The translations under genes were made by a program, and so were the position numbers. Positions 48,801 through 59,175 of a stretch of DNA of 64,000 bases are shown here, piece after piece (position 1 is the stretch's first letter; each line of letters opens with the position of its first letter). The DNA lies in the NCBI GenBank assembly GCA_000727475.1, contig KL647288.1:2135226-2199225 (forward strand), given 5' to 3'. This DNA is from Sarcocystis neurona (lineage: Eukaryota; Apicomplexa; Conoidasida; Eucoccidiorida; Sarcocystidae). Under the pieces are notes generated by a model. The model saw nothing but the letters and a program-made list of their open reading frames with translations. It was not told the origin of the DNA and ran no database searches.

Positions 48801-49304
48801 GCGCCGCCTTATCGCTGGACCTTACCCACTCCTTCATAGAGACACATTTATATAGGAGAGAGACATTTGCTGCAGAAGTACGTGAACGCCGGTCTGTGGG
48901 CGACGCTACCTCATCAAGCGTGCTGCGCGCTGCTGTGTCTGTAGACGTGAAGTCTGACTAGTGCACCTGCTGTCATCTGTATGGGCATACGTGTGTGGAG
49001 ATATACATGCAAGTACGTGTACGGTTATTCCATTTGTATGGGTACGTGTGTATGGCTATATATATATATATATTTATAAATACCTGTCATTTGTGTGGGC
49101 ATGTGTATGTGGATGTATATATATATATATATATATGTACGGGCACGGGTATTCCGTTCGTATGGGTATGTGCGTGTGGCTACATATATACATATGTATA
49201 TGTATATATAAATACCTGCCATTTGTATGGCCATGTACGTGAATAAATATATATATATATATACGCGTGCGGTTATTTAGTTTGTATGGGTATGTTTGTG
49301 TGGC

Positions 49305-49342
<38 letters not shown>

Positions 49343-52300
49343 CGTGTGACACGGGTACTTCCACGGATGTGATAACCTCTGTGCGCTCTGCAGGAAGGAT
49401 AAGCAAGAAGTTCTTGTAGCGGTGGAGAAGGAAGTCGCCGAGGCGCTGCTGGTATGTGTGCGAAAGAAGTTGTCGCAGGCTTCTGCGGACCACAAGGACA
49501 TATTTGCCTGTATATACTAAAGAATATGTGTGCGCTTGTGTACGCGTGTGAGTACTGACACTAGTGTTGTAGCGACTGCCGAAAATACTGTTGCCGCAGC
49601 AACTTTGCTGCGGCAGCTGCTGCTACAACTACTGCTGCTGCTGCTAGCACTGACACCGCTGCTGGGCGTCGCTTGACTGGCTGTTGAGGCAGGCGTTCTT
49701 GTCCATTTGCTGCGTCTTCTTCCACCGTGGCGCTCTGCGTGCGTTGCACTGCGTTGAGAAGTACTAACGCAGCGCGTCTTAGCTGCCAACACGGGTGCTT
49801 CTGTGTCTCTTCAGGGAGCGATAAACGACAGCGTCGCTGCTTGCGTTACGTCGCTGCAGCAGCCGCAGTTGGCTTCTCTCTCTGCGTTTCCTTCCATCCC
49901 ACCGTCCAAGCGTTCTCCCGCTGCCTCCCTTGCACCAGCATGGCAAAGACACCCTGCCGGTGCTGCCCCGCAGCAGCCCGTCGACGCAGCCGCTGCAGCT
50001 GTCGATATGCGAAGCAATAAGAATACTTCGTCAATAAGTACGGCTGCTGCTCCTGTTCCTGCCGATACCTCTTCTGGATCCGCCGCGTCTGCTGCTGCTT
50101 GTGCCGCGGGCTCAGCTGATGGTGCGTTTCCTGCTGCTTCAGCTGCAGCAAGCCTGTCTCAAGAAGCCGTAACCGCCTCGTCCTATGACGCAGGCCGAGG
50201 GGCATGTTCCTCTCCTCTACCCGATGTCAGCAGTCTTTATGCTGACGCTCTGCGGCAGCATGAGTCGCCTTTAGACGCGGCTGCGTCCTCTGCTGCTGCT
50301 GCTGCCGCAGTCGGGGATGGTGCAGCCGGTTCTTTCCCATTACGCAACAGAACTTCTTTAACAGCCTTCTCGTATCCCCTGGAGGCTCCTGTTGCTGCTA
50401 TCCCTCCTGATCGCGCCTCTGCTGCTGCTGGTGTTCAGCCTGCTGCTGCCGTTGCAGAACACGGGTCCCCTGGCACCGTTCATTCCAGTGCTGTAGGCGC
50501 TCTCCCGAGAGAGCAGCAGAGCTGCGCCACACTCCTCTCCCGGTGCACAGTAAGTAAGGATGAGCTGACGTTGTGCACGACACCTGGGGCGTCTGCTGCA
50601 GCTGAAGCGGATGCTCGTGCTGCTTCTGCCACTCCCCTTGGCTCTGCTTCTCCTGGTTATGTTGCTGCTTCTGGCTCTGCTGCTGTTGCTCCTGCTGCTG
50701 TGCTTGGACAACCGTGTAGCAGCATCTTTTTCGGGGCGGCCTCTTGTAGAACAGGAGCTCCAGATGACGTAGCAGAGGGCGCGACACTAGCAAGCTTGCC
50801 CCAGCTGCAGCAACAAGAGCAGGAGCAGCAGCGTGAAAAAGTTATGTCTTTTCGACCGCGAGAGGTAGCAGGTGAGGCACGACCTGTTTCTCAAGCAACG
50901 AAGAAGAGGAGGATCAGCAACAGCAGTTCTCCACCTATGACACCCGACAAAAATACGCCTCCTTCCGTAAGGGGACGTGTAAATCCACCGTCGATGAAAA
51001 GAACAGCAGTAGGACCTGCAGGAGCAGCAGCTGGTGCAGCAGCACTAGTAGCAGTCTCAGCAGGATCTGCTGGCGAAGGCGACATAGACGACGTCAGCAG
51101 AGTGCGAGAAGAAAGGAAGGAGGAGGAAGAGGAGCAGCTTCGGGGCTGCGGTGCCCGTGCCGCTGTTGCGGCTAGTCCTTTGAAGCGCAGGGAGACGACA
51201 ACAGCTGCTTCGGGGAAGGTGGCAGCAGCGTGTGACACCCTGGAGCACAGGCAGCGAAAGGAGCAAACGACAGACGGCGTGCATAGGGAGACGCAGAAAA
51301 GACGAAGGACGGAGCAGCAGTCACAACAGAATACTCGAGACTTATACGAGCAAACGCTGGCGTCTGCTGTCGCTACTGTTTACATTAGTCCTTCTGGGTT
51401 GGCTCGCATCTACAACGAATTACCCGACGCGTCAGCAGCAGTTGCAGCACCACGAACTCAGCAGCAGCACAGCAGCATTGCCTATGGTCGTGATCACCTG
51501 GAAAGACCTGCAACCCCGCCCTTCGCAGCCCCTCCGGAAGAAGCGGCGCAAGACATCAGCTGCAGCCACAGCAGCAGCGACGGTAGCAAGAACACGAGCA
51601 GCAGCAGTAGCAGTAGCAGCTGCGACGCGGGTGGCAGCCACGGCAGCAAGAATAGTGGAGAGAGCACTGGCAGGGACGACATCAACAGCAGCTTTTGGAG
51701 TGCAAAAGCGCCGAAAAACTCGCGCGCTTCAGGTCTATATACGATGGAACATCTTGGACATGCGGAAGGGAGTTTCTTTTTCGACAAGAGGCAATTCAGG
51801 GAGATGAAAATTGTCGGACAATTTAACCGCGGCTTCATAATCGCGTGTTGCCGCACCTCAGCGTATGAACCACAACAGCAGCGACACCGAAGATGGCAGC
51901 AGCAGCCAGAATCTCACATAGTGCAGCAGCAGCAGGGCCAGCGACCGCCAGAGGAACCGACAGGGGAGTCCTTGCAGCGGAGTTGCGATCCTGCGTGTGA
52001 TTCGCTGTCCTGTACTGCTGTGTCTCCCTCAATACCATCTTCGGACTTGCCTCTTTACGGTGGTGGTGTTGCAGCTCTTTCCACGAGTGGGAAGGACTCC
52101 CTGCCAGCACAGAGGAAGACGCTAGCTCTGTTTATTATTGACCAACATGCAAGTGATGAGCGGCGTCGTTTTGAAGAGCTGAATCAGCGCTACAGGCCTT
52201 CGTCGCAGCCGCTGCTGCAGCCGGTTCCACTAGTTCTGCCAGCAGATATGCAACAAGCGGCCATCGAATTTAAGGAGGAACTGAGACTAAACGGCTTTCA

Positions 52301-55005
52301 TGTTTGCCTTCGTCCGTCTCCTTCTAAGAGAAGCCCGTCTTTTCATCACAAAACGGACGCCTCTCTCACATCTTGCGCGACCATCTCTGCCGTTGCTGCT
52401 GACCGAGTCAACAGTGCTCCTGCTGCAGCTGGGGCTGCCGTCGCCGCGTTTGCCGTTGGGGAGAACGCTGCCGCTCCGACAACGGCTGCTGCTACGGAGA
52501 AAGCTGCTTTTGGGAAGGTTGGCGGTGCGTCAGATGCTGAGGACGTTGTTAACGCAGTCCTCACTCGTCGCGCTGCAAGCGCAGCGGCCGCTACTAAAGT
52601 GCCCTGGAGTTTTGCTGCTGTTGCTGCAAAGGACGTTCGTGCTGCTGGAGGTGACGGTAGTGGTGATCAGCAGCTTAATGAGGAGGAGGAAGAGCAGCAA
52701 CTGTGGATGACTAGTCTACCAGCTGTGGAAGGCGTGCAACTCAAACAAGCAGACTTAATAGATTTTCTGGGGGCTCTTCTGCAGGATGAAGACGGCAGAG
52801 CTGCGGCCGCACGGTGGCGTCGCCAGCAGAGAGAGCGCCGCCTGCTTCAACAGAGGCGCAGCAAGCAGTGGCCCGTGACGAAAGAAGAGGCTGGAGCAGT
52901 GCGCGTGCGCAGCAACAAGCGGGAGCAGCATCAGAGAAAAAGCGAAGACGAGCCACAACAAACGGAGGAAAAAGCGATAGCAACAGCAGCACCGGCGAAA
53001 CCGGTGACGCATGCTTCCGGCGGTCAGGGAGGAAACGAGGACGGGAGAACCGCAGCAGAAGCTCAACAACGGGAAAGAGGGGGGGGTTCGGATGAAAGGC
53101 TAGATACAGAAACAGAGGAGAGCGACTTTGAAGGAGTAGACGTGGAAGGAGAACTTCACAAACACCACCGCGTGCTGCAGTGCAGGCCTAAGAAAGTCTG
53201 GGATGTCCTCGCCAGTCGGTAAGCGCGCCACTTTCGAAGTGTACGTGCATGTGCTGCTGCAGCCCTCTGCACGTGAAGAACAGCGGGCTCCGTTGATGCT
53301 CCGCCACGCCTAGACATGCCTGCAGAACGTAAATATATCCCTGAGTGTTAGCGACCGTCACGGCGGCAGATCCTGGGCGTCTGAGTGTCTCCGTAGATAT
53401 TATGGCCGTACACATAAATATACAACGGTGCAAATATGCGTGTGAGTGTATGTAGAGCTGTGCCATCTGTATATAGGTAAGAAGAGAGAGAGGGGCAGTG
53501 CCGCTCAGATATGTCTGCGAGCTCGTCCTGGCAGGAGCGCTGGATGCAGTTTTGTGTAGCTGTCTTCATGTTCCCGAGGTAGATAAGAGGGCTTGCATGA
53601 TACTTTCTACAAGTACGATAGCCAGGGAAATTGTGCGCTTTGATTGCCTTGACTGGGATCAAGTCGTAGTGTGCCCTCGGAGCGCGTCCCTCCTTTGTTG
53701 AAACGTTAACATTTGAGGCTCTCTACGCAGAGAATGTGAATGGCCCTGCCTGGTATCAGCAGGCATTTTTCCTTGGAGGAGTCATCTGCGACAAGTAATC
53801 AAGGAATACCATACAGCTGTTTTTAGTGTGCTACGCACAACTAGGCTCCCGGCAAATACTCTTTTTGCTCGTCGGCTAATTAGATTGCTTGCTGAACTGC
53901 TGTAACACCTAGTCTTCGTAGGAAAACTTCGGTGTCCGCAGCCCTTTCACATCACGGGTTTGTCGTCTTCGTTTTCAACTGGTCTCTGTGGGATGCTTGC
54001 AGAGCATGCCGGTCTGCGGTGATGATAGGAGACGCGCTGTCTGTGCAGCAGATGAGTAATATCGTTAAAAAAATGAGCGACCTCCACATGCCATTCAATT
54101 GCCCTCACGGCCGGCCTACAGTGCGACACCTCGTCGACGTCTGTTTGCCAGCTGGGCACGCAGCCGACCGGCTTCCATTCGCTGGAGCAGTAGAAAAGCA
54201 AGGAGCAGAAGCTGAAAGTCTGGCAGACCGGCAACAATGGCCCCAAGCTGTGTGGGGGAGTACGGAAAAACAGCAGCAGCCGAGTCCACAGCGACAGCCG
54301 CAGCATAAGGAGACACCAGTTCTGCGGCAGGAACTCGTGTCGCAACAGCACTTACAGCAAACGCAGCTACCGCACCAGCAGATCCCCAGTCTTCTGCCTG
54401 ACGGGCAGAAGACCGAGGCGCGACAGTTGCTGCATCAGGAGCAGAGACGGCGTCACCACCAGCACCAGCGGCAGTGTAACCTACAGCAATTGGGGATGCA
54501 AGCTATAAACACTCCATCATGGCACAAAAAAGGTCTGCGAACAGAAAATCAATCTGTAACGTGCAGAGACGCGGAACGAGGTCTATTTGATAGTGGAGAG
54601 GAAAACAGCGACGAAGATGCAGGTGGAGAGAAAGGAGAAAATCAAGATCGACGTGAACGAGGAGAATCTGAAGAAGTGATCGACCACCAAGAACACGTAG
54701 AAGACTGCAGCAGTAGGGACTCCCTGAGCGCTGCACGGGGGGAAAACCCGGATCGCAACACAGCAGCCGGAGAGACCAAGAGCACCCAGAATACGAACAA
54801 CCTGCGTATCTACTCGTGGTGTGAAAACGCGGGAAAGAAAGACGTGACTGAATTTTCTGCTTGTTTTAGTGAAGAGGTGGGACAGGGGAATCCAGCGACT
54901 AGAGCAGGAGAGGGCCCCTCTGGAGAGGACGAGTGGGATGCGCAGGCGGCACGCGCCCAAGAAACGGGCACAGGCTTTCGTGTCTACACACTTTCATTTC
55001 CGTAA
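34181..55005 (+). CDS. PMS1: PMS1/PMS2-type MutL mismatch repair endonuclease
   Basis: Partner of MLH1 in MutL-alpha: a nuclear ATPase that nicks the mismatch-containing strand. Eleven exons join in one frame: 34181-35474, 36792-36878, 40701-40774, 42248-42382, 43731-43902, 45573-45759, 47501-47617, 48256-48345, 49394-49451, 49815-53218 and 54003-55005 (6621 nt, 2206 residues). The GHKL ATPase domain holds KELVENAIDAGA (E418, N422), DNGSGI (447-452), ATSKI, GFRGEAL (split between exons 3 and 4) and GTSVSVRGLFKRLPLRRKEL. The transducer holds VYGAKQM and QQQFFVNRRVVDF. The C-terminal domain has VGQFNRGFII (about 1405), the metal motif DQHASDERRRFE (from D1514), ACR (1874) and CPHGRPT (1906-1912), so it is nuclease-competent. 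Oddities: about 388 low-complexity residues precede the conserved start (an internal ATG at 35345 is an alternative), the linker from 739 to about 1380 is Ala/Ser/Gln-rich, two inserts interrupt the endonuclease domain, and a tail of about 290 residues follows it. The acceptor of exon 6 could also be 45579. Confidence 0.93.
35490..35800. repeat. CTG triplets in PMS1 intron 1
   Basis: Immediately after the exon 1 donor, the intron is dense in CTGCTG/TTGCTG on the sense strand. The long frame that runs on past the donor to 35746 is this repeat, not coding sequence. Confidence 0.75.
36110..36440. repeat. Tandem repeat, about 95-155 bp unit, in PMS1 intron 1
   Basis: The phrase CTACTATAGTGTGTTTGAGT and its variants (CTACAATAGTGTTTGTGCCC, TTACTATATTGCGGTTGTAT) occur at about 36127, 36220 and 36378. 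They are separated by TA-rich microsatellite of variable length. Confidence 0.7.
36990..37910. repeat. CTG triplets in PMS1 intron 2
   Basis: Nearly 1 kb of imperfect CTG/TTG/CCG triplets on the sense strand. Poly-Leu, poly-Cys and poly-Ala frames here are shadows. Confidence 0.75.
38040..38430. repeat. TATC/TATG minisatellite in PMS1 intron 2
   Basis: Short units such as CTGTATGTCTACCYATATAT and CTATGTGTATG recur many times with variable length. This explains the Tyr/Ile/Cys-rich frames on both strands. Confidence 0.75.
40110..40510. repeat. TAG triplet array in PMS1 intron 2
   Basis: A near-pure AGT/TAG triplet repeat with scattered AGG and ACT variants fills about 40110-40330. After a 70-bp unique break it resumes in degenerate form (GTAGTAGTTGTTGTTGTACT) to about 40510. 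It is a different triplet from the CTG family and stands 190 bp upstream of exon 3. Confidence 0.9.
40684..40695. repeat. GTGTACGTACAC palindrome next to a splice acceptor
   Basis: Perfect copy in context GCGGTGTACGTACACACCAG. It ends 5 bp before PMS1 exon 3 (40701), so it occupies the acceptor region of the intron. Confidence 0.85.
41755..42245. repeat. GCTGCTGTTGCTACT hexanucleotide/triplet array
   Basis: Nearly 500 bp made of CTG, TTG and ACT triplets in register, with higher-order units such as GCTGCTGTTGCTACT (15-18 bp). It is open in all + frames (poly-Leu, Thr-Ala-Ala-Val) and leads straight into the exon 4 acceptor TTTCTGCAG at 42247. Confidence 0.9.
42996..43092. repeat. 20-bp perfect minisatellite in PMS1 intron 4
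   Basis: The unit CAGTCTCCTGCTGCCCGCGG is repeated about five times with essentially no mismatches. The last copy breaks off at CAGTCTCCTGCTG. The near-identity suggests recent expansion or ongoing homogenisation. Confidence 0.9.
44640..45300. repeat. TA-rich minisatellite in PMS1 intron 5
   Basis: Phrases related to GTTACCTTACATATATGTGT recur roughly every 50-100 bp, mixed with (TA)n and a (CA)n run near 44640. Produces the Tyr/Ile-rich frames of this region. Confidence 0.75.
45322..45550. repeat. Minisatellite of about 42 bp before PMS1 exon 6
   Basis: AACTTCTCTGTGTCYACRCM-type units recur about six times (near 45328, 45362, 45400, 45438, 45468 and 45503) and run up to about 20 bp before the acceptor of exon 6 at 45573. 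They provide pyrimidine-rich sequence next to the splice site. Confidence 0.8.
46440..47500. repeat. CTG triplets in PMS1 intron 6
   Basis: About 1 kb of imperfect CTG/TTG triplets on the sense strand lead up to exon 7. All long frames here are low-complexity Leu/Ala/Cys on + or Ser/Gln/Ala on -. Confidence 0.75.
48420..48615. repeat. Tandem repeat, about 80-85 bp unit, in PMS1 intron 8
   Basis: GGTCCTCGCCTCTTCTAMGG begins units at about 48435 and 48514, and a truncated third copy (GGTCCTCGCCGG) lies at about 48599. Between them the copies share TTGAYCTATGTATGTGTATA. Confidence 0.8.
48990..49335. repeat. Minisatellite of about 60-80 bp in PMS1 intron 8
   Basis: About five units of the form CATTTGTATGGGTATGTGTG plus GGCTACATATATATA, each followed by a TA run of different length. 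The array stops about 60 bp before exon 9. Confidence 0.8.
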
Positions 55006-56308
55006 GTCGCCTCATTTGTGGCGACGCAGGAAAAGGGGAGATCCGACTAGATCTGCAGAAAGCATGATTTGGGATGATTACGAAATAGTGGAGACGCTCG
55101 CGGTACTGGAGTGAACTGCACAAGTCCGTAGCAGTGGAAACCACGTACCAACAAGTGGAGGACGCTTACCTGCTTTGGCATACTCTCTCTTGACAGTTTT
55201 GAGCTGCAGAACGCTCAGGGTACATGTGTATACACATAAATATATGTGCTATCCAATGTGTGTGCGTCTGCACATTTCTTCGTTGAAGGTAATAGCCTCC
55301 CACTTACAAAAACTAGAGATTCGAGCAACGCTTAGCTGCAGCTGATTCAGGTGTGACTTCACTGAAGCTATACTCAAGTACAAGTTTCGTGGAAGGGATT
55401 GCAAACGTTTCAAAAAATGTTAGACGCTCGAAACGTGTAAGAGACGCATGGGCTCTTGCCCCATGCACACTCGAGGCTGCGTTCAAAGGCAAACGTTTTC
55501 CACCGAGAAATACACAGTTAAGGGTAATGGAGGTGCTAGGATACGTTCACACGCGTATTCACTAGTCAAAGCCTCCGGTGCCGGTCTGAATTCTTTATTC
55601 GTGATTGTGTGATCCTTTTTGAGCCTTTAGGTACGTACGCGTGTGGCGCGGAATATATGAGAGAACTTATTGACTGTGTATATATGCCGAAAGCTTTTTG
55701 TCAGTTTTGCTGCATGCCCTTTATATACAAGTTCAAAGCTGTACCTGTGTACATTTAATAACCAGTTTGTCGTTGCACTGGAGACGGTGTACGCTGCCGC
55801 CCAACTTGCATTCTGCGCAGGCACCTCCTGGTAGTCTCCGCTTCTCTTGAACTCCCGTCGCTATGCGTCCGTCATGCTGCGGGAACGTGAAACGTCGTTT
55901 CGGAGTGAACAACGCCAACAAACAGGACTTTTCGTCCTGAACGTAGAATCCGGACTTCCATTTTCGCATGCGTTAGCGTCCTTCACTATGCGTACGCGGT
56001 CATTTACGCGCTCGTGAATGTTACCAACGGTTTTGTAACATCTGATGAAGTTGTTGGGCTATGCAAGTGCTATAGCGTTTCAGACACAGCTGCGCAGCTT
56101 CTTTGGCATACACAGATGTGCAGCTAGGGTGCGAGCGGTAAGCACTTCTAGAAATATCTAAAGGGATTTATGCGCGAGAGACACATCCACCGCTGTCCAC
56201 ATTTTTCTTCCTCGCAGGATCTTGTACGCAGGTGAGTACCGTCAGTGTAAACATAGAAGCATACGCCTAGCGTAACCTTTCTTTCTCTGTCGCCCATCAT
56301 GCGGACGG

Positions 56309-56467
56309 ACACGTACGGCGGAGAGCTGCAGAATTTTATCCAGTCGAAGTTCGATGCGCACGCTGTTTCCGTATAGGCACCTGTCCGTCGTACGACTATA
56401 GACGCACTGCGGGGGGCTGCCGAAGTTTGTCCAGTCGGAGTTTGATACGCACACTGTTGCGCTGTAT
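56309..56467. repeat. Duplicated segment of about 66 bp, 92-bp spacing
   Basis: Two diverged copies share GCTGCMGAATTTTATCCAGT-like and TTYGATRCGCACRCTGTT segments, starting at about 56309 and 56401. The spacing is not a multiple of three, so any protein reading would not be conserved. Confidence 0.7.
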
Positions 56468-57861
56468 GCATCCTTGAGGCAGCTATGCCACAGAGCGAGG
56501 GAACAACCAAAAACGCCTCTGAAACAACGATAATGGCGACGTACGTGTTTTTAGAAGCCGCGCATCTTGTCTGTATGTATCACCGAGCCGGATGCGGCTT
56601 GGTGTGTAAGCTACGCTCCCGTTGCCCAAAGTAGGAAGTATAGCACTTTTCAGTAGCCACGCTTCACCTGCACTTCCCACGGGTGCACACACCCACGGGC
56701 GTCCTTGCGCAGCGTTGGCACCCTATATAGGAGTTTACAGCATTGAATAGCGCCGGGGGAAATACGCTTTGGATGGCAGCAGATACTTCAGGCTATTGGT
56801 AGCAGACCGGAGAGAGCAGGACTTTATTATGTGACGCGAAACTTTATTGCTACCCGCTCTAGAGTTGAGAATAATTTGATTGGTTTAGTCCATGTTCCCC
56901 ATATAGACGCCACCTGACGTGTGTGCGCCCTTCTTACCAGCGCACCACTTACACAAACCTGCAAGGGAGCGGAGCCTCCAGATAATCCGCACGCCATGCA
57001 GGTGCTGGGTCTGCAGATGCCCAGGAGGTGAACAGACGTGCGAAAGTACGCCGGCAATCCACAACGTCTTAACTACTGATAACTAATATTTGCCTGCCTT
57101 GATAAAATGCGCACTGTGCATACATCGCACGCTAATCGTGTGCGAGTCAGCTCTTTGACAGTCGCGCACAAAGGATTGTCATCGTGCCATTCCTCATTTG
57201 TAGGCACACGTCGACTTCCCTTTACGTTCCAAAATTCCCGCACGTGGGGACTTATGTAACTGAAAGCTTGGAATGTTCGAATTCTTGGGAAAAGATTTCG
57301 CCTCACACCTCGTGACGCAAGAAGACCTGGTTGTTTCAATGTTTTTCTTGAGCGTACGAACGTGTCAGCCTGCAGGACAGATGTTATACGGATTTCTGTG
57401 TAAACCAAGGGCCTACGAGTCCAGGGCAAATTGTACTCTACTTGTGGGAACCACTCATCTGCTACACAACTATCTATTGAAAGATAGCATTACCCCAGAT
57501 GAAGCACGTAAGAGATATTACTTACATGTGGATACACTGTAGAGTTAAACTTGCAGCCCGTTAAAATTTACTTGACGCACGCTGGTTATGACCTGTACAC
57601 ATGTTGGGGCTGGGTGCATGTTCACGAAACACGAGCCTTTTCTTCAGGCGTCGCGCACGCACTCTCTTGAAAAGTACGTTGTGTATTTACTTCCTGTACG
57701 TCTCTGGCTACTCTGGCTTCACACCGGTAAACACGCTCACCTGGACGTCCGCGGCGTACGATTTGTCCTGCCGGCAACTAGAAAAAAAAACACACAATGT
57801 CCGGCGTAATCTTCCTCATGTGAATAGAAGCTTTTTGCACTACAGGTAGCAGCGGCCTAGG

Positions 57862-58119
57862 ATGGCCACATTCAAAAATGGAATGACATTGTGCCTTAGC
57901 ATACCCCTGTCCGACAAAACGTTAGAATTGTTGGACGCAGAACAAAGGCGGTTAGCTCTAGGTGACGAACAACACGTCAGATTCGTCTACTCAAATTACC
58001 GAAAACAGCTGCTAGAGGCGGATCTACCCGCTACAGACGGCTGCAAGTACCGTGTACAGGGATACGAGCGAATCCAGGGAAGCCTTGCGTGTACCCGGGG
58101 ACGTTTGGCCGCGACATGA
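57862..58119 (+). CDS. Orphan ORF, 85 residues, unknown
   Basis: ATG-initiated frame whose product begins MATFKNGMTLCLSIPLSDKT and has a balanced, globular-looking composition unlike the repeat-derived frames elsewhere. It contains a charged helical stretch (LELLDAEQRRLALGDEQ). I recognise no motif. With two neighbouring orphan frames it may be part of a decayed multi-ORF element; it may equally be chance. Confidence 0.25.
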   Translation: MATFKNGMTLCLSIPLSDKTLELLDAEQRRLALGDEQHVRFVYSNYRKQLLEADLPATDGCKYRVQGYERIQGSLACTRGRLAAT

Positions 58120-58806
58120 CGAGGAGGAAGTGCTTTTACAGCCCTGAGGCAACGCCGGAGCTCCTCGGCACTGATGAACTTTTCAGGAGATCTCGGCTAT
58201 GTACGCATGTTTTACTGCTAGGTGTCTTGCAGGTAAACTGGTAAGCAGGTGTCTAGCTGTGAAGCCGCAACTATGCAGAACGCTGTTACATCTGAGAAAT
58301 ATCCCCTTCGTATGACGTGGTGCTCAGGAAAAACTCCGTCACGACCCGGCGCCAGCTCTCTTTCGTCCGTGACCAGGGACGTATCACAGTAAAGCCGTCA
58401 GCAAATGACATCAAGAAGGGGCCTATTGGTGTGTGGGTCCTAGTATCTACACATCTGTGCCTGTTTGCCCCGAAACTCTAATCGCAGAAACTCTCCCGCT
58501 AAGTCACTTCATCCCACATCCACAGTTTTGTCACGCCTCAGCCGCTTTTCTTCCCGTACGGCGGCAGACGTCCGGGGCCTTCAGCCTGAGAGGAAAATAT
58601 GTGTGCCTTGCTCAAAATAGGAACCCGGGTGCAGTCGCTTTGCGTGCTATTCGGGAACTTACAACGCACGTACATGTTTACACGCTGATAATCGTAAGGG
58701 TTCCTGGCCAACTCATAAAATTCACTCGGCGCTGTGTAGACAACAGTACAAACTTTGATAGAACGAACTGAACCGGCTGTTGGATTAAAGTGAAGACCTT
58801 TTACAA

Positions 58807-59175
58807 ATGGGTTTGCACCGGAAGTCGTATGCGACTGAGCAGACAGTCGTCGCCACTAGAAGATTGTGGCTAGTCTTCGATGTAGACACATATGTAGAAA
58901 GCAAGTGTGGCGTAGACAATGCGATTCAGGGATCCGGTGTGAAACTCGGTTCCTTGGCGGCAACCACTGCGGCGTGCTCGCCGCTCCACCACATCAACAG
59001 TATGTTTGGAGAACATGTTGTCGGTCACCACGTGGCGAATACCGCACCCGTAGACACGTCTTCGAACAACGGTTTCGAAACGGAGTTGCCCTTCTTGTAC
59101 CTAGCAGGGCACTATGGACATCACTTTGCGTGTGGTTTTTACCAACGAGTTACCGTTACAAAGGATTCCGAATGA
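58807..59175 (+). CDS. Orphan ORF, 122 residues, unknown
   Basis: ATG-initiated frame beginning MGLHRKSYATEQTVVATRRL, with mixed composition and several His residues near the C-terminus (AGHYGHHFACGF). No signal peptide or membrane segment is evident, and no family is recognised. It ends about 790 bp before the SRS gene on the same strand. Confidence 0.22.
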   Translation: MGLHRKSYATEQTVVATRRLWLVFDVDTYVESKCGVDNAIQGSGVKLGSLAATTAACSPLHHINSMFGEHVVGHHVANTAPVDTSSNNGFETELPFLYLAGHYGHHFACGFYQRVTVTKDSE

